Below are positions 1 through 7,514 of a stretch of DNA of 64,000 bases, one piece after another (position 1 is the stretch's first letter; each line of letters starts with the position of its first letter). The stretch covers positions 1 to 64,000 of the forward strand of contig JACKNM010000019.1 of NCBI GenBank assembly GCA_024234875.1, read 5' to 3'. The position numbers and the translations under genes are program-made. The notes below the pieces were generated by a model. It ran no database searches, was not told the DNA's origin, and saw only the letters and a list, made by a program, of their open reading frames with translations. The DNA is from Ectothiorhodospiraceae bacterium (GTDB lineage Bacteria > Pseudomonadota > Gammaproteobacteria > HK1).

Positions 1-11
1 GCGTGAGGATG

Positions 12-20
12 TGTCAAGGG
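12..20 (-). promoter_or_regulatory. possible -35 element of a gene left of the window (groES?)
   Basis: Read on the minus strand the bases are CCCTTGACA, which contains a perfect sigma-70 -35 (TTGACA) and resembles the CCCTTGAA heat-shock -35. The matching -10 would lie outside the window. In gammaproteobacteria fxsA is commonly followed by groES-groEL on the same strand, and fxsA here reads leftwards with its stop at about 101, so this may be the start of a groES promoter. That assignment is inference. Confidence 0.35.
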
Positions 21-100
21 CCGAGTCCCGGTTCGCCGCCCTCGGCCAGCCACCTCGGCAACCCGCTTCATCGGCGCCGGGCGACCGAAGAAGCGAGCAC

Positions 101-538
101 TCACTCCGAGTCCTCTCGCCGATACTCGCCCTCGATAACGCGCGGTGCCTCGTCGCGCGGACCGCGAGGCCCACCGCCGAGCGGGCTCGAGCGCCGGGTG
201 AGGAAACGCCGCGCGAGCGCGGCTCGAAACGGCGGCACCAACAGCGCGAAGCCGATGGCGTCGGTCACGAAGCCCGGGGTGAGGAGCATCATTCCGGCCA
301 CCAAGAGCATTGCCGCCTCGACCATCTCGACCGCCGGCACCTCCCGCCGATCGAGGCTCGCCCGCACCCGCTCGAGCTGCGCAAGCCCCTGGGCGCGAAT
401 CAGTGTGGCACCGAGCGCGGCCGTTCCGATGCAGAGAAGGATGGTCGGCAGAGCCCCGATCTCCCCTCCGACCTGGATCAGGACGTAGAGCTCGACCAGC
501 GGGACCGAGACGAACAGGAGGAGAATCAACAGCGGCAC
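101..538 (-). CDS. fxsA: FxsA family inner-membrane protein
   Basis: A small membrane protein of the FxsA family; E. coli FxsA relieves phage T7 exclusion by F. The N-terminus is a hydrophobic helix (LLILLLFVSVPLVELYVLIQ), followed by the family's conserved VGGEIGALPTI segment and a second hydrophobic stretch (AAMLLVAGMMLLTPGFVTDA). The tail is basic and proline/glycine-rich. The frame is open to an ATG at 631, but that start lies inside a repeat and would add an Arg-rich leader. I therefore chose the GTG at 538, just before the hydrophobic segment; no clear ribosome site decides it. It lies divergent to cutA. Confidence 0.85.
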   Translation of the reverse strand: MPLLILLLFVSVPLVELYVLIQVGGEIGALPTILLCIGTAALGATLIRAQGLAQLERVRASLDRREVPAVEMVEAAMLLVAGMMLLTPGFVTDAIGFALLVPPFRAALARRFLTRRSSPLGGGPRGPRDEAPRVIEGEYRREDSE

Positions 539-618
539 GCCAGCATCCGCGGTCCGCGCGGCTCCCCGCGGCCGCGCGCGGAGCGACCGCGGCGGGCCGG
601 CCCTTCGAGTGTCGCGTG

Positions 619-693
619 GAGATGGGGACATCCATGCTCCATCTCAACCGCCGCGCGTTGAAATGGGGACATCCATGCCCCATCTCGACCGCC
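619..693. repeat. two tandem copies of a 34-bp hairpin repeat
   Basis: Copies at 619-652 and 660-693 agree at about 31 of 34 positions, with a 41-bp period. Each contains GATGGGGACATCCATG followed by the complementary CCCCATC (CTCCATC in copy 1), so each can fold into a 7-bp stem. They fill the gap between divergent fxsA and cutA, and copy 2 ends one base before the likely cutA GTG start. Confidence 0.8.
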
Positions 694-1032
694 GTGGCCG
701 ATTCCAATCAGAACGCACCCCGGCTCGTCATCTGCACCGCGCCACCCGACGCGGCGATCGAGCTCGCTCGAGCCGCGGTCGAGCGCCGTCTCGCGGCCAG
801 CGCGAACGTCATTCCCGATGTACGGTCCGTGTATCGGTGGCAGGGCGACATTCGGGAGGTCGCGGAGACCCTGGCGCTGTTCAAGACCACCGCCGGCCGC
901 TACCGCGCCCTGGAGCGATTCTTGCGCGAGCAACATCCCTACGAGGTGCCCCAAATCCTTGCCCTCGAGCCGGTGGACGGTCTTGCCGCCTATCTGGACT
1001 GGATCGCCACCGCCACCGGGCGCGGCACATGA
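694..1032 (+). CDS. cutA: divalent-cation tolerance protein CutA
   Basis: A 112-residue protein of the CutA1 family, small trimeric cytoplasmic proteins with a ferredoxin-like fold linked to copper and other divalent metal tolerance. It shows the family pattern: LVICTAPPD at the start, ANVIPDVRSVYRW in the middle, LFKTTAGRY, and HPYEVPQILAL near the end. The length matches the family (about 105-112). The frame extends upstream, but that part is the 34-bp repeat; the GTG at 694 gives a normal N-terminus although no Shine-Dalgarno is visible. The stop overlaps the next start (ATGA), so it is translationally coupled to the TlpA-like gene. Confidence 0.92.
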   Translation: MADSNQNAPRLVICTAPPDAAIELARAAVERRLAASANVIPDVRSVYRWQGDIREVAETLALFKTTAGRYRALERFLREQHPYEVPQILALEPVDGLAAYLDWIATATGRGT

Positions 1033-1601
1033 GCGTCAGGCGACTCTCGCCACGAATCCTGCTGGTGCTGGTCGCGCTCGGGGGATTCGCCGGTGGGGTG
1101 CTGGTCTCCGGCCGTCTCGCCGACTCGCCGTCCACGAACGTGGCGGCGCCGGCCCCCGGCGCGAGCGACGATCCGACGGTCGACACCGACCTCGCCCCGC
1201 CGTTTCGATTCCGCGATCAGGACGGGCGCGAGCGCAGTCTCGCCGACTGGGCGGGCAGGCCGGTGCTGGTCAACTTCTGGGCCACCTGGTGCCCGCCATG
1301 CCTGACCGAGATCCCGCTGCTGGTGCGAACCCAGGCGCACGAGGGCGAGAACGGACTGCAGGTGGTCGGGATCGCGCTCGACGAGGCCGAGCCGGTCGCC
1401 CGCTTCTGGGCCGAGCATGGCGTCAACTACCCGACGGCGAGCGGCGCTGAGGTCGTCCTGGACCTGCTGCGGCGGTTCGGGGGCACCCAGGGCGCCCTGC
1501 CGTTCACCGCCCTGGTGGGCGCCGACGGACGAATCGTGACCCGGCACACCGGCATCCTGGACGAGTCGTCGTTGGCAGCGCTGCTCGCCCACGTGCGATG
1601 A
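1029..1601 (+). CDS. TlpA-like thiol:disulfide oxidoreductase
   Basis: A 190-residue membrane-anchored thioredoxin-fold protein. Residues about 9-30 form one N-terminal membrane or signal segment. The redox motif WCPPC is at residues 87-91 in the context VNFWATWCPPCLTE, and the cis-proline region follows (GALPFTALV). It probably acts in the periplasm, reducing or exchanging disulfides, for example in cytochrome c maturation. The start overlaps the cutA stop. In some relatives a full-length DsbD occupies this place between cutA and aroQ; here only the single-domain protein is present, so the electron donor must be encoded elsewhere. Confidence 0.88.
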   Translation: MSVRRLSPRILLVLVALGGFAGGVLVSGRLADSPSTNVAAPAPGASDDPTVDTDLAPPFRFRDQDGRERSLADWAGRPVLVNFWATWCPPCLTEIPLLVRTQAHEGENGLQVVGIALDEAEPVARFWAEHGVNYPTASGAEVVLDLLRRFGGTQGALPFTALVGADGRIVTRHTGILDESSLAALLAHVR

Positions 1602-1735
1602 ACCGGATGCCCGCCGTCGCGACCTCGCCCGGCACGCCGACGACAGCGCCGCCAGTGGCGTGATAGCATGCACATCTTGTCGCGATCGCGACGGGAACAC
1701 GCCGCGATCTGTCCCGACATCCGGAGAATCGCCAG

Positions 1736-2188
1736 ATGGCCAGCCTGCTCTTGCTGAACGGCCCGAATCTCAATCTCCTCGGCACGCGCGAGCCCCAGCA
1801 CTACGGGTCGATGACCCTTGCCGACGTCGAGGCCCGGCTGGGCGAGCTCGCCCGCGCCGACGGTCACACGCTGGAGAGCTTCCAGAGCAATGCCGAGTAC
1901 GCGCTCATCGACCGCGTGCAGGCGGCCGGTCAGTCGGGGGTCGACATGGCGATCATCAATCCGGGTGGCCTGACCCACACCAGCGTGGCGCTCCGTGACG
2001 CGTTCGCGGGCGTCAAGCTCCCGTTCATCGAGATCCACATCTCGAACATCCACCGCCGCGAGCCGTTCCGCCACCACTCGTACTTCTCCGACGTCGCGGT
2101 CGGCAGCATCATCGGCCTCGGCCCCATCGGCTACGAGCTGGCGTACCGCGCCGCGGTCGCCCATCTGGCCGGACGCCCGAAGGGCTGA
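1736..2188 (+). CDS. aroQ: type II 3-dehydroquinate dehydratase
   Basis: Catalyses the third step of the shikimate pathway, trans-dehydration of 3-dehydroquinate. The 150 residues match the dodecameric type II family: LLLNGPNLNLLGTREP at the N-terminus, active-site Tyr23 (HYGSMT), the NPGGLTHTSVAL loop, and the histidine-rich EIHISNIHRREPFRHHSY segment. The ATG at 1736 has GGAG about 10 bases upstream. It stands four bases before accB, the usual gammaproteobacterial aroQ-accB-accC order. The 134-bp gap before it has a possible TAGCAT -10 near 1665 but no good -35. Confidence 0.97.
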   Translation: MASLLLLNGPNLNLLGTREPQHYGSMTLADVEARLGELARADGHTLESFQSNAEYALIDRVQAAGQSGVDMAIINPGGLTHTSVALRDAFAGVKLPFIEIHISNIHRREPFRHHSYFSDVAVGSIIGLGPIGYELAYRAAVAHLAGRPKG

Positions 2189-2192
2189 CGCC

Positions 2193-2675
2193 ATGGACAT
2201 CCGCAAGGTCAAGAAGCTGATCGAGCTCCTCGAGGCCTCGGACATCGACGAGCTCGAGATTCGTGAGGGCGAGGAGTCGGTGCGCCTGAGTCGGCATCGT
2301 CAGGCGCCGACCCCGATGCCCTACCCGATCGCGATGGGCTACCCGCCACCGCCCGCCGAGCCCGCGCCTGCCCGCGAGCCGGTCGCCGCTGCCGCGCCGG
2401 AGCCGTCGCCGGGCGAGCCGTCGATGCCCGACGGCCATCGCCTGACCTCGCCGATGGTGGGTACCTACTACGCGTCGCCGTCCCCCGGCGCGAGCGCGTT
2501 CGTCGACGTCGGCACGCGGGTCAAGGTCGGTGACACCTTGTGCATCATCGAGGCGATGAAGATCCTCAACCAGATCGAGGCCGACCGCGCCGGTGTGGTG
2601 GTGGCGGTGCTCGCCGAGAACGGGCAGCCGGTCGAGTACGGCCAGCCGCTGTTCATCATCGACACCACTCGGTGA
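2193..2675 (+). CDS. accB: biotin carboxyl carrier protein of acetyl-CoA carboxylase
   Basis: BCCP carries the biotin that AccC carboxylates and AccAD uses to make malonyl-CoA. The 160 residues show a helical N-terminal region (DIRKVKKLIELLEASDIDELEI), a Pro/Ala-rich linker at about 39-78, and the C-terminal biotinyl domain with the thumb-containing PMVGTYYASPSPGA. The biotin acceptor is Lys123 in EAMKILN; most relatives have EAMKMMN. The gene lies between aroQ and accC and is probably cotranscribed with both. Confidence 0.97.
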   Translation: MDIRKVKKLIELLEASDIDELEIREGEESVRLSRHRQAPTPMPYPIAMGYPPPPAEPAPAREPVAAAAPEPSPGEPSMPDGHRLTSPMVGTYYASPSPGASAFVDVGTRVKVGDTLCIIEAMKILNQIEADRAGVVVAVLAENGQPVEYGQPLFIIDTTR

Positions 2676-2704
2676 GCCGCGCGGACCCGGCGCCGGAACC
2701 TCAA

Positions 2705-4060
2705 ATGCTCGACAAGCTCGTCATCGCCAATCGCGGAGAGATCGCGCTGCGCATCCTGCGCGCGTGCCGTGAGCTCGGCATCAGCACCGTGGCCATCCAC
2801 TCCACCGCCGATCGCGACTTGAAGCACGTGCGGCTCGCCGACGAGACGGTGTGCATCGGTCCGCCGTCGCCGGCGGAGAGCTATCTGAACATCCCGGCGG
2901 TGGTGAGCGCGGCCGAGGTCACCGATGCCGTCGCCATCCACCCCGGTTACGGCTTCCTGAGCGAGAACGCCGACTTTGCCGAGCGCGTCGAGCAGAGTGG
3001 CTTCGTCTTCGTCGGCCCCAGTCCCGACACCATCCGCCTGATGGGCGACAAGCTCTCCGCCATCGCTTGCATGAAGCGCGCCGGTGTTCCCTGCGTGCCC
3101 GGCTCGGACGGCCCGGTCGGCGACGACCCGGACGAGACGCTGCGGATCGCGCGCGAGATCGGCTACCCGGTCATCGTCAAGGCGGCCGGCGGCGGCGGTG
3201 GCCGCGGGATGCGCGTGGTGCACGGCGAGGCGGCGCTGCTGAACGCGGTGTCGCTGACCAAGACCGAGGCCCAGTCGGCTTTCGGCAATGGCACGGTGTA
3301 CCTCGAGAAGTTCCTCGAGAACCCGCGTCACATCGAGATCCAGGTGCTGGCCGACGGCCAGGGCAACGCCATCCACCTCGGCGAGCGTGACTGCTCGATC
3401 CAGCGTCGGCACCAGAAGGTCATCGAGGAGGCCCCGGCGGTCGGGCTGACGCCGGAGCAGCGCACCGCGATCGGCGCGCGCTGCGTCCAGGCCTGTCTCG
3501 AGCTCGGCTACCGCAGCGCGGGAACCTTCGAGTTCCTGTACGAGAACGGCGAGTTCTACTTCATCGAGATGAACACCCGGATCCAGGTCGAGCACCCGGT
3601 GACCGAGCTGGTGACCGGAATCGACCTGGTGAAGGCCCAGCTACTCATCGCCGCCGGTGAGCGGCTGACCATCCGCCAGGAGGACGTGCGTATCCAGGGC
3701 CACGCGGTGGAATGCCGGATCAACGCCGAGGATCCCGCCACCTTCCGACCCTCACCGGGTCCGATCAACGTGTTCCACGCGCCGGGTGGCCCGGGGATTC
3801 GGCTCGACAGTCATATCTACTCCGGCTATCACGTGCCGCCCTACTACGACTCGATGATCGGCAAGCTCGTCGCCCACGGACCGGACCGCGCCACCGCGCT
3901 CGCGCGCATGCGCAACGCCCTCAGCGAGATCGTCATCGAGGGCATCAGCACCAACATCCCGCTGCACGAGGAACTGTGTCGCGCGGCCGACTTCGTGCGT
4001 GGGGGAGTGAGCATCCACTTCCTCGAGCGGCGCCTCGCCGCGCGGCGCGCCAACGGCTGA
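2705..4060 (+). CDS. accC: biotin carboxylase subunit of acetyl-CoA carboxylase
   Basis: ATP-grasp enzyme that carboxylates BCCP-bound biotin. It is 451 residues long (E. coli AccC 449). Visible motifs: N-terminal LDKLVIANRGEIALRI, HPGYGFLSEN, the glycine-rich ATP loop KAAGGGGGRGMR at about 159-170, ERDCSIQRRHQK, and the metal-binding/catalytic FIEMNTRIQVEHPVTE. The ATG at 2705 is 29 bases after the accB stop. It is followed closely by prmA in the same direction. Confidence 0.98.
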   Translation: MLDKLVIANRGEIALRILRACRELGISTVAIHSTADRDLKHVRLADETVCIGPPSPAESYLNIPAVVSAAEVTDAVAIHPGYGFLSENADFAERVEQSGFVFVGPSPDTIRLMGDKLSAIACMKRAGVPCVPGSDGPVGDDPDETLRIAREIGYPVIVKAAGGGGGRGMRVVHGEAALLNAVSLTKTEAQSAFGNGTVYLEKFLENPRHIEIQVLADGQGNAIHLGERDCSIQRRHQKVIEEAPAVGLTPEQRTAIGARCVQACLELGYRSAGTFEFLYENGEFYFIEMNTRIQVEHPVTELVTGIDLVKAQLLIAAGERLTIRQEDVRIQGHAVECRINAEDPATFRPSPGPINVFHAPGGPGIRLDSHIYSGYHVPPYYDSMIGKLVAHGPDRATALARMRNALSEIVIEGISTNIPLHEELCRAADFVRGGVSIHFLERRLAARRANG

Positions 4061-4074
4061 GGTCGACTCGCGCA

Positions 4075-4956
4075 GTGGCCGAGCCCGCCGCCTCGCCCTG
4101 GCTCCATGTCTCGGTCGTGTGCTCGGCCTCGGAGGTCGCGCTGGCGGAGTGCGCGCTGGAGGAAGCGGGTGCCCTCGGGGTGACGCTGACCGACGCCGGT
4201 GACGACCCCCTCTACGAGCCGCCACCGGGGGCGACGCCGCTGTGGCAGGCGACGCGGGTGACCGGGCTGTTCGACCTCGCGCTCGACACCGAGGCCTGTC
4301 TGGCGGCGATCCAGCTCGCCATGCCCGGGCGAGTGGCGCGCATCGAGCCACTCGCCGAGCGCGACTGGACCCGTGCCTGGCTCGACCGCTTCGGTCCGAT
4401 GCGCTTCGGCGAGCGACTCTGGGTGATCCCGACCGAGCATCCGGTGCCCGCCGACGCCGAGGTCGCGCTGCGCCTCGACCCGGGACTCGCCTTCGGCACC
4501 GGCACCCACCCGACCACCGCGATGTGCCTGCGCTGGCTGGACGGCCTGGATCTCCGTGACCGCGGTGTCCTCGACTATGGCTGCGGGTCGGGCATCCTCG
4601 CCATCGCGGCCACCTTACTGGGCGCGCATCGCGCCGACGCGATCGACATCGACCGCCAGGCCCTGTTGGCGACGGCCGAGAACGCCGGGCGCAACGGCGT
4701 CGGCGCACGGGTCCATCCGACCCTGCCGCGGCCGCTGCCCGACGCCGGCTACGACGTGGTGGTCGCCAATATCCTGGCCGGCCCGCTGGCCACCCTGGCC
4801 CCGACCCTCGGCCCCACCCTCGCCCCCGGTGCTCGACTCGCGCTCGCCGGCCTGCTCGCGGCGCAGGCCGATGCGGTGATCGCGGCCTATCGGCCGTGGT
4901 GTACGCTCGACGTCCGAGCGCGTGACGCCGAGTGGGTGCTGCTCGCGACGCACTGA
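4075..4956 (+). CDS. prmA: ribosomal protein L11 methyltransferase
   Basis: Trimethylates ribosomal protein L11 using S-adenosylmethionine. The 293 residues equal E. coli PrmA. The N-terminal domain carries ERDWTRAWLDRFGPMRFG, then DPGLAFGTGTHPTTAMCL, the SAM-binding motif LDYGCGSGILAIAA (from about residue 166) and the NPPY-like motif VVANILAGPL. The GTG at 4075 is the first good start after the accC stop. The stop codon overlaps the next possible start (TGATG). Confidence 0.95.
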   Translation: MAEPAASPWLHVSVVCSASEVALAECALEEAGALGVTLTDAGDDPLYEPPPGATPLWQATRVTGLFDLALDTEACLAAIQLAMPGRVARIEPLAERDWTRAWLDRFGPMRFGERLWVIPTEHPVPADAEVALRLDPGLAFGTGTHPTTAMCLRWLDGLDLRDRGVLDYGCGSGILAIAATLLGAHRADAIDIDRQALLATAENAGRNGVGARVHPTLPRPLPDAGYDVVVANILAGPLATLAPTLGPTLAPGARLALAGLLAAQADAVIAAYRPWCTLDVRARDAEWVLLATH

Positions 4957-4976
4957 TGCCGAGGACCGACGGCGCG

Positions 4977-5831
4977 ATGTACACCGAGTGCCCGCAGTGC
5001 CACAGCGTGTTCCGGGTCCGCGCCGAGCACCTGCGCGCCGCCGGTGGCCGCGTCCGCTGCGGAACCTGCGCAACCGAGTTCGACGCGGTCGCCGGACTGC
5101 GCGACGAGCGTTACGTGGCGCGCGCGCTCGGCGAGCGCGGGGCCGAGGACGCGGTCCCCGGCGCGGACGACACACGACCAGGTGCCTCGCCGGTGCCCGC
5201 GGCGGCCGACGCCGCGACTCGCAGCGCAACCACGCGTCCGGTGCTCGACGACGAGGTCGCCGCCACCGACCCGGCCGTCGGTGATGCCGCCGACGAGCTC
5301 GCGGTGCCCGAGGCGCTGCGCGAGGACCTCGCCCGGATCGGTCTCGGCCGCCGCGCGCGCCGTCGCCGCGCCGCCGGGATGGTCGCGGCGCTCGCGCTGG
5401 TCGCCGGGTTGGCGGCGCAGGTCGCCTGGTTCCACACCGACGCGGTATGGCGCATGTATCCGCAGGCGCGTGGCGCGCTGCAGTCGTTCTGCACCGCGAC
5501 CGGCTGTCGCCTCCCGAATCGTCGTGACCCGGCGGCCATGCGAGTGGTCAGTCGCGAGGTGCGGGTCCATCCGCGATACGAGGGCGCGCTCGAGCTCATG
5601 GCGGTCATCGCCAACACCGCCTCGTATGCCCAGGCGCTACCAGGCGTCCAGTTCACCCTGTTCAATGTGAACGGGCAGGTGATTGCGACACGCGCGTTCT
5701 CGCCCGCCGACTACCTCGATGCCGGGGCCTCGCCCAACGCGCCGCTGGCGCCGGACCGACCACTCCAGATCGCATTGGAGATGGTCGCACCGGAAGAGGC
5801 GGCGGTGAGCTACGAGCTGCGCTTCTTCTGA
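4977..5831 (+). CDS. MJ0042-type zinc-ribbon plus DUF3426 membrane protein
   Basis: A 284-residue protein of unknown function found in this genomic place in many gammaproteobacteria. The N-terminus is a zinc ribbon with CPQC and CGTC pairs (YTECPQCHSVFRV...RCGTC). A low-complexity acidic and alanine-rich linker follows, then one transmembrane helix (GMVAALALVAGLAAQVAWF), then the periplasmic DUF3426 domain ending LQIALEMVAPEEAAVSYELRFF. I chose the ATG at 4977 because the ribbon begins directly and GAGGA lies 11 bases upstream; an ATG at 4956, overlapping the prmA stop, would add seven residues. Confidence 0.85.
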   Translation: MYTECPQCHSVFRVRAEHLRAAGGRVRCGTCATEFDAVAGLRDERYVARALGERGAEDAVPGADDTRPGASPVPAAADAATRSATTRPVLDDEVAATDPAVGDAADELAVPEALREDLARIGLGRRARRRRAAGMVAALALVAGLAAQVAWFHTDAVWRMYPQARGALQSFCTATGCRLPNRRDPAAMRVVSREVRVHPRYEGALELMAVIANTASYAQALPGVQFTLFNVNGQVIATRAFSPADYLDAGASPNAPLAPDRPLQIALEMVAPEEAAVSYELRFF

Positions 5832-5964
5832 GCGACGCGCAAGCCGCGCCTCCGTTCCCGATCAGGGAGTTGTCCCGGCAACCCTCGACGCGGCCTCACC
5901 AGCGTGGGCGTGCAGGCGCGCGCGGGGTGCTCGTCGGCTGCCGGTCGAGCGACTCCGCGGCGCG

Positions 5965-5992
5965 TTGACCTGGGCCGAGGACCGCGTACCAT
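5965..5992 (+). promoter_or_regulatory. sigma-70-type promoter of dusB-fis
   Basis: TTGACC at 5965-5970 and TACCAT at 5987-5992 are separated by 16 bases in the 264-bp gap before dusB. Transcription would start near 6000, leaving a leader of roughly 95 bases. In enterics the dusB-fis operon is transcribed from one promoter upstream of dusB and is strongly growth-rate regulated. Nothing here shows the Fis operators directly. Confidence 0.55.
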
Positions 5993-6095
5993 GGCCGCCT
6001 CCGGGGCGCCCGCGCACCACTCCCACCAACCCACAGAGGGCGTCCTCGCCAGGCGTCCTCCCGAGACAGGCCGCGTAAGACGGTCATCGACAAGG

Positions 6096-7097
6096 ATGCA
6101 GATCGGAAGCTTCAAGCTCGCGAGCCGGCTCGTTGCCGCGCCGATGGCCGGCGTGACCGATCGCCCGTTCCGGCGGCTGTGCCGACGGCTGGGGGCGGGT
6201 CTCGCGGTGGGTGAGATGGTGTCGAGCGACCCGCGGCTGCGCGCCACGCGTAAGAGCCGTCTGCGCACCGACCACCGCGGCGAGGCGAGCCCGCGCGCGG
6301 TGCAGATCGCCGGCGCGAATCCCCAGTGGATGGCCGAGGCCGCGCGGTACAACGTCGACAACGGCGCCCAGATCGTCGACATCAACATGGGCTGCCCGGC
6401 GAAGAAGGTCTGCAACGCGCAGGCGGGCTCCGCGCTGCTCGCCGACGAGCCGTTGGTCGCGCGGATCCTCACCGCGGTGGTGGGCGCGGTCGAGGTGCCG
6501 GTGACGCTGAAGATCCGCACCGGGCCGTCGCCTGAGTCGCGCAACGCCGTGCGCATCGCGCGGCTCGCCGAGTCCGCGGGTATCGCCGCGGTGACGATCC
6601 ATGGACGCACGCGCGCCTGCGCCTTCCGCGGTGAGGCGGAGTACGACACCATCGCCGCGGTGAAGGTGTCGGTCACCATTCCGGTCATCGCCAACGGCGA
6701 CATCGACGGCCCCGAGAAGGCAGCGCGGGTGCTCGCGCGCACCGGCGCCGACGCGCTGATGATCGGGCGTGCGGCGCAGGGGAATCCCTGGATCTTCCGC
6801 GAGGTCGCCACCTTCCTCGAGACCGGTCGTCATCACGCTCCGCCGTCGGCCGAGGAGGTGCGGGCGACGCTGCTCGAGCACCTCGAGGCGCTGTACGAGC
6901 ACTACGGCACGGAGCATGGCGTGCGCGTGGCGCGCAAGCACCTGTCGTGGTACTGCGCCGGGCGACCGGGGGCGGACGCGTTCTGGCGGCGGGTCAGCCG
7001 CGTCGAGTCGGCCGGCGCGCAGGCTTCCCTGGTACGCGAGTTCCTGGACGAGCTCTCCACACGCGTCCCGCCGTCGGCGGTCGGGCTCGCGGCGTGA
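6096..7097 (+). CDS. dusB: tRNA-dihydrouridine synthase B
   Basis: FMN-dependent reductase that makes dihydrouridine in tRNA. The 333 residues start MQIGSFKLASRLVAAPMAGVTD, the typical DusB opening, and contain the active-site cysteine motif MGCPAKKVCN (Cys100), VPVTLKIRTG, TIHGRTR, the flavin-binding IANGDIDGPEKA and GADALMIGRAAQGNPWIF. The ATG at 6096 agrees with the family N-terminus; the frame continues upstream without homology. It overlaps fis by four bases, reproducing the dusB-fis operon. Confidence 0.97.
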   Translation: MQIGSFKLASRLVAAPMAGVTDRPFRRLCRRLGAGLAVGEMVSSDPRLRATRKSRLRTDHRGEASPRAVQIAGANPQWMAEAARYNVDNGAQIVDINMGCPAKKVCNAQAGSALLADEPLVARILTAVVGAVEVPVTLKIRTGPSPESRNAVRIARLAESAGIAAVTIHGRTRACAFRGEAEYDTIAAVKVSVTIPVIANGDIDGPEKAARVLARTGADALMIGRAAQGNPWIFREVATFLETGRHHAPPSAEEVRATLLEHLEALYEHYGTEHGVRVARKHLSWYCAGRPGADAFWRRVSRVESAGAQASLVREFLDELSTRVPPSAVGLAA

Positions 7098-7381
7098 GCG
7101 GCAAGACGAAGGACGACGCGCCGCAGGCCGGGTTCGCGGCCGGTGGAGGGGCGGAGAAGCCGCTGCGAACCTGCGTGCGCGAGGCACTCGAACGCTACTT
7201 CGCCCAGCTGGACGGGCACGAGTGCCAGGGGTTGTTCGACCTCGTGATGGGCGAGGTCGAGGCGCCGCTGCTCGAGGCGGTGCTCGCCCACACCAAGGGC
7301 AATCAGACGCGGGCGGCGCAGATGCTCGGCATCAACCGCGCGACCCTGCGCAAGAAGCTGAGACAGTACCGGATCGAATGA
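7094..7381 (+). CDS. fis: DNA-binding protein Fis
   Basis: Nucleoid protein and regulator of rRNA and many growth genes. It is 95 residues long (98 in E. coli). The C-terminal helix-turn-helix is GNQTRAAQMLGINRATLRKKLRQYRI, nearly identical to classical Fis; upstream is the dimer core ALERYFAQLDGHECQGLFDLVMGEVEAPLLE. The GTG at 7094 overlaps the dusB stop (GTGA), so the two are translationally coupled. Its presence directly after dusB is a good marker for Gammaproteobacteria. Confidence 0.97.
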   Translation: MSGKTKDDAPQAGFAAGGGAEKPLRTCVREALERYFAQLDGHECQGLFDLVMGEVEAPLLEAVLAHTKGNQTRAAQMLGINRATLRKKLRQYRIE

Positions 7382-7514
7382 CGACCGGCCGCGCGCCGCG
7401 ACGGTGAGCGCGCGCGGCGTCGCTCGGCGCACATTGCCGAAGCCGACGCTCCCTGCGCGGCCCAACCGCATGTCGAGTCGTCGAACAGACATCAATCTGC
7501 GGAGCCATCCCCCG

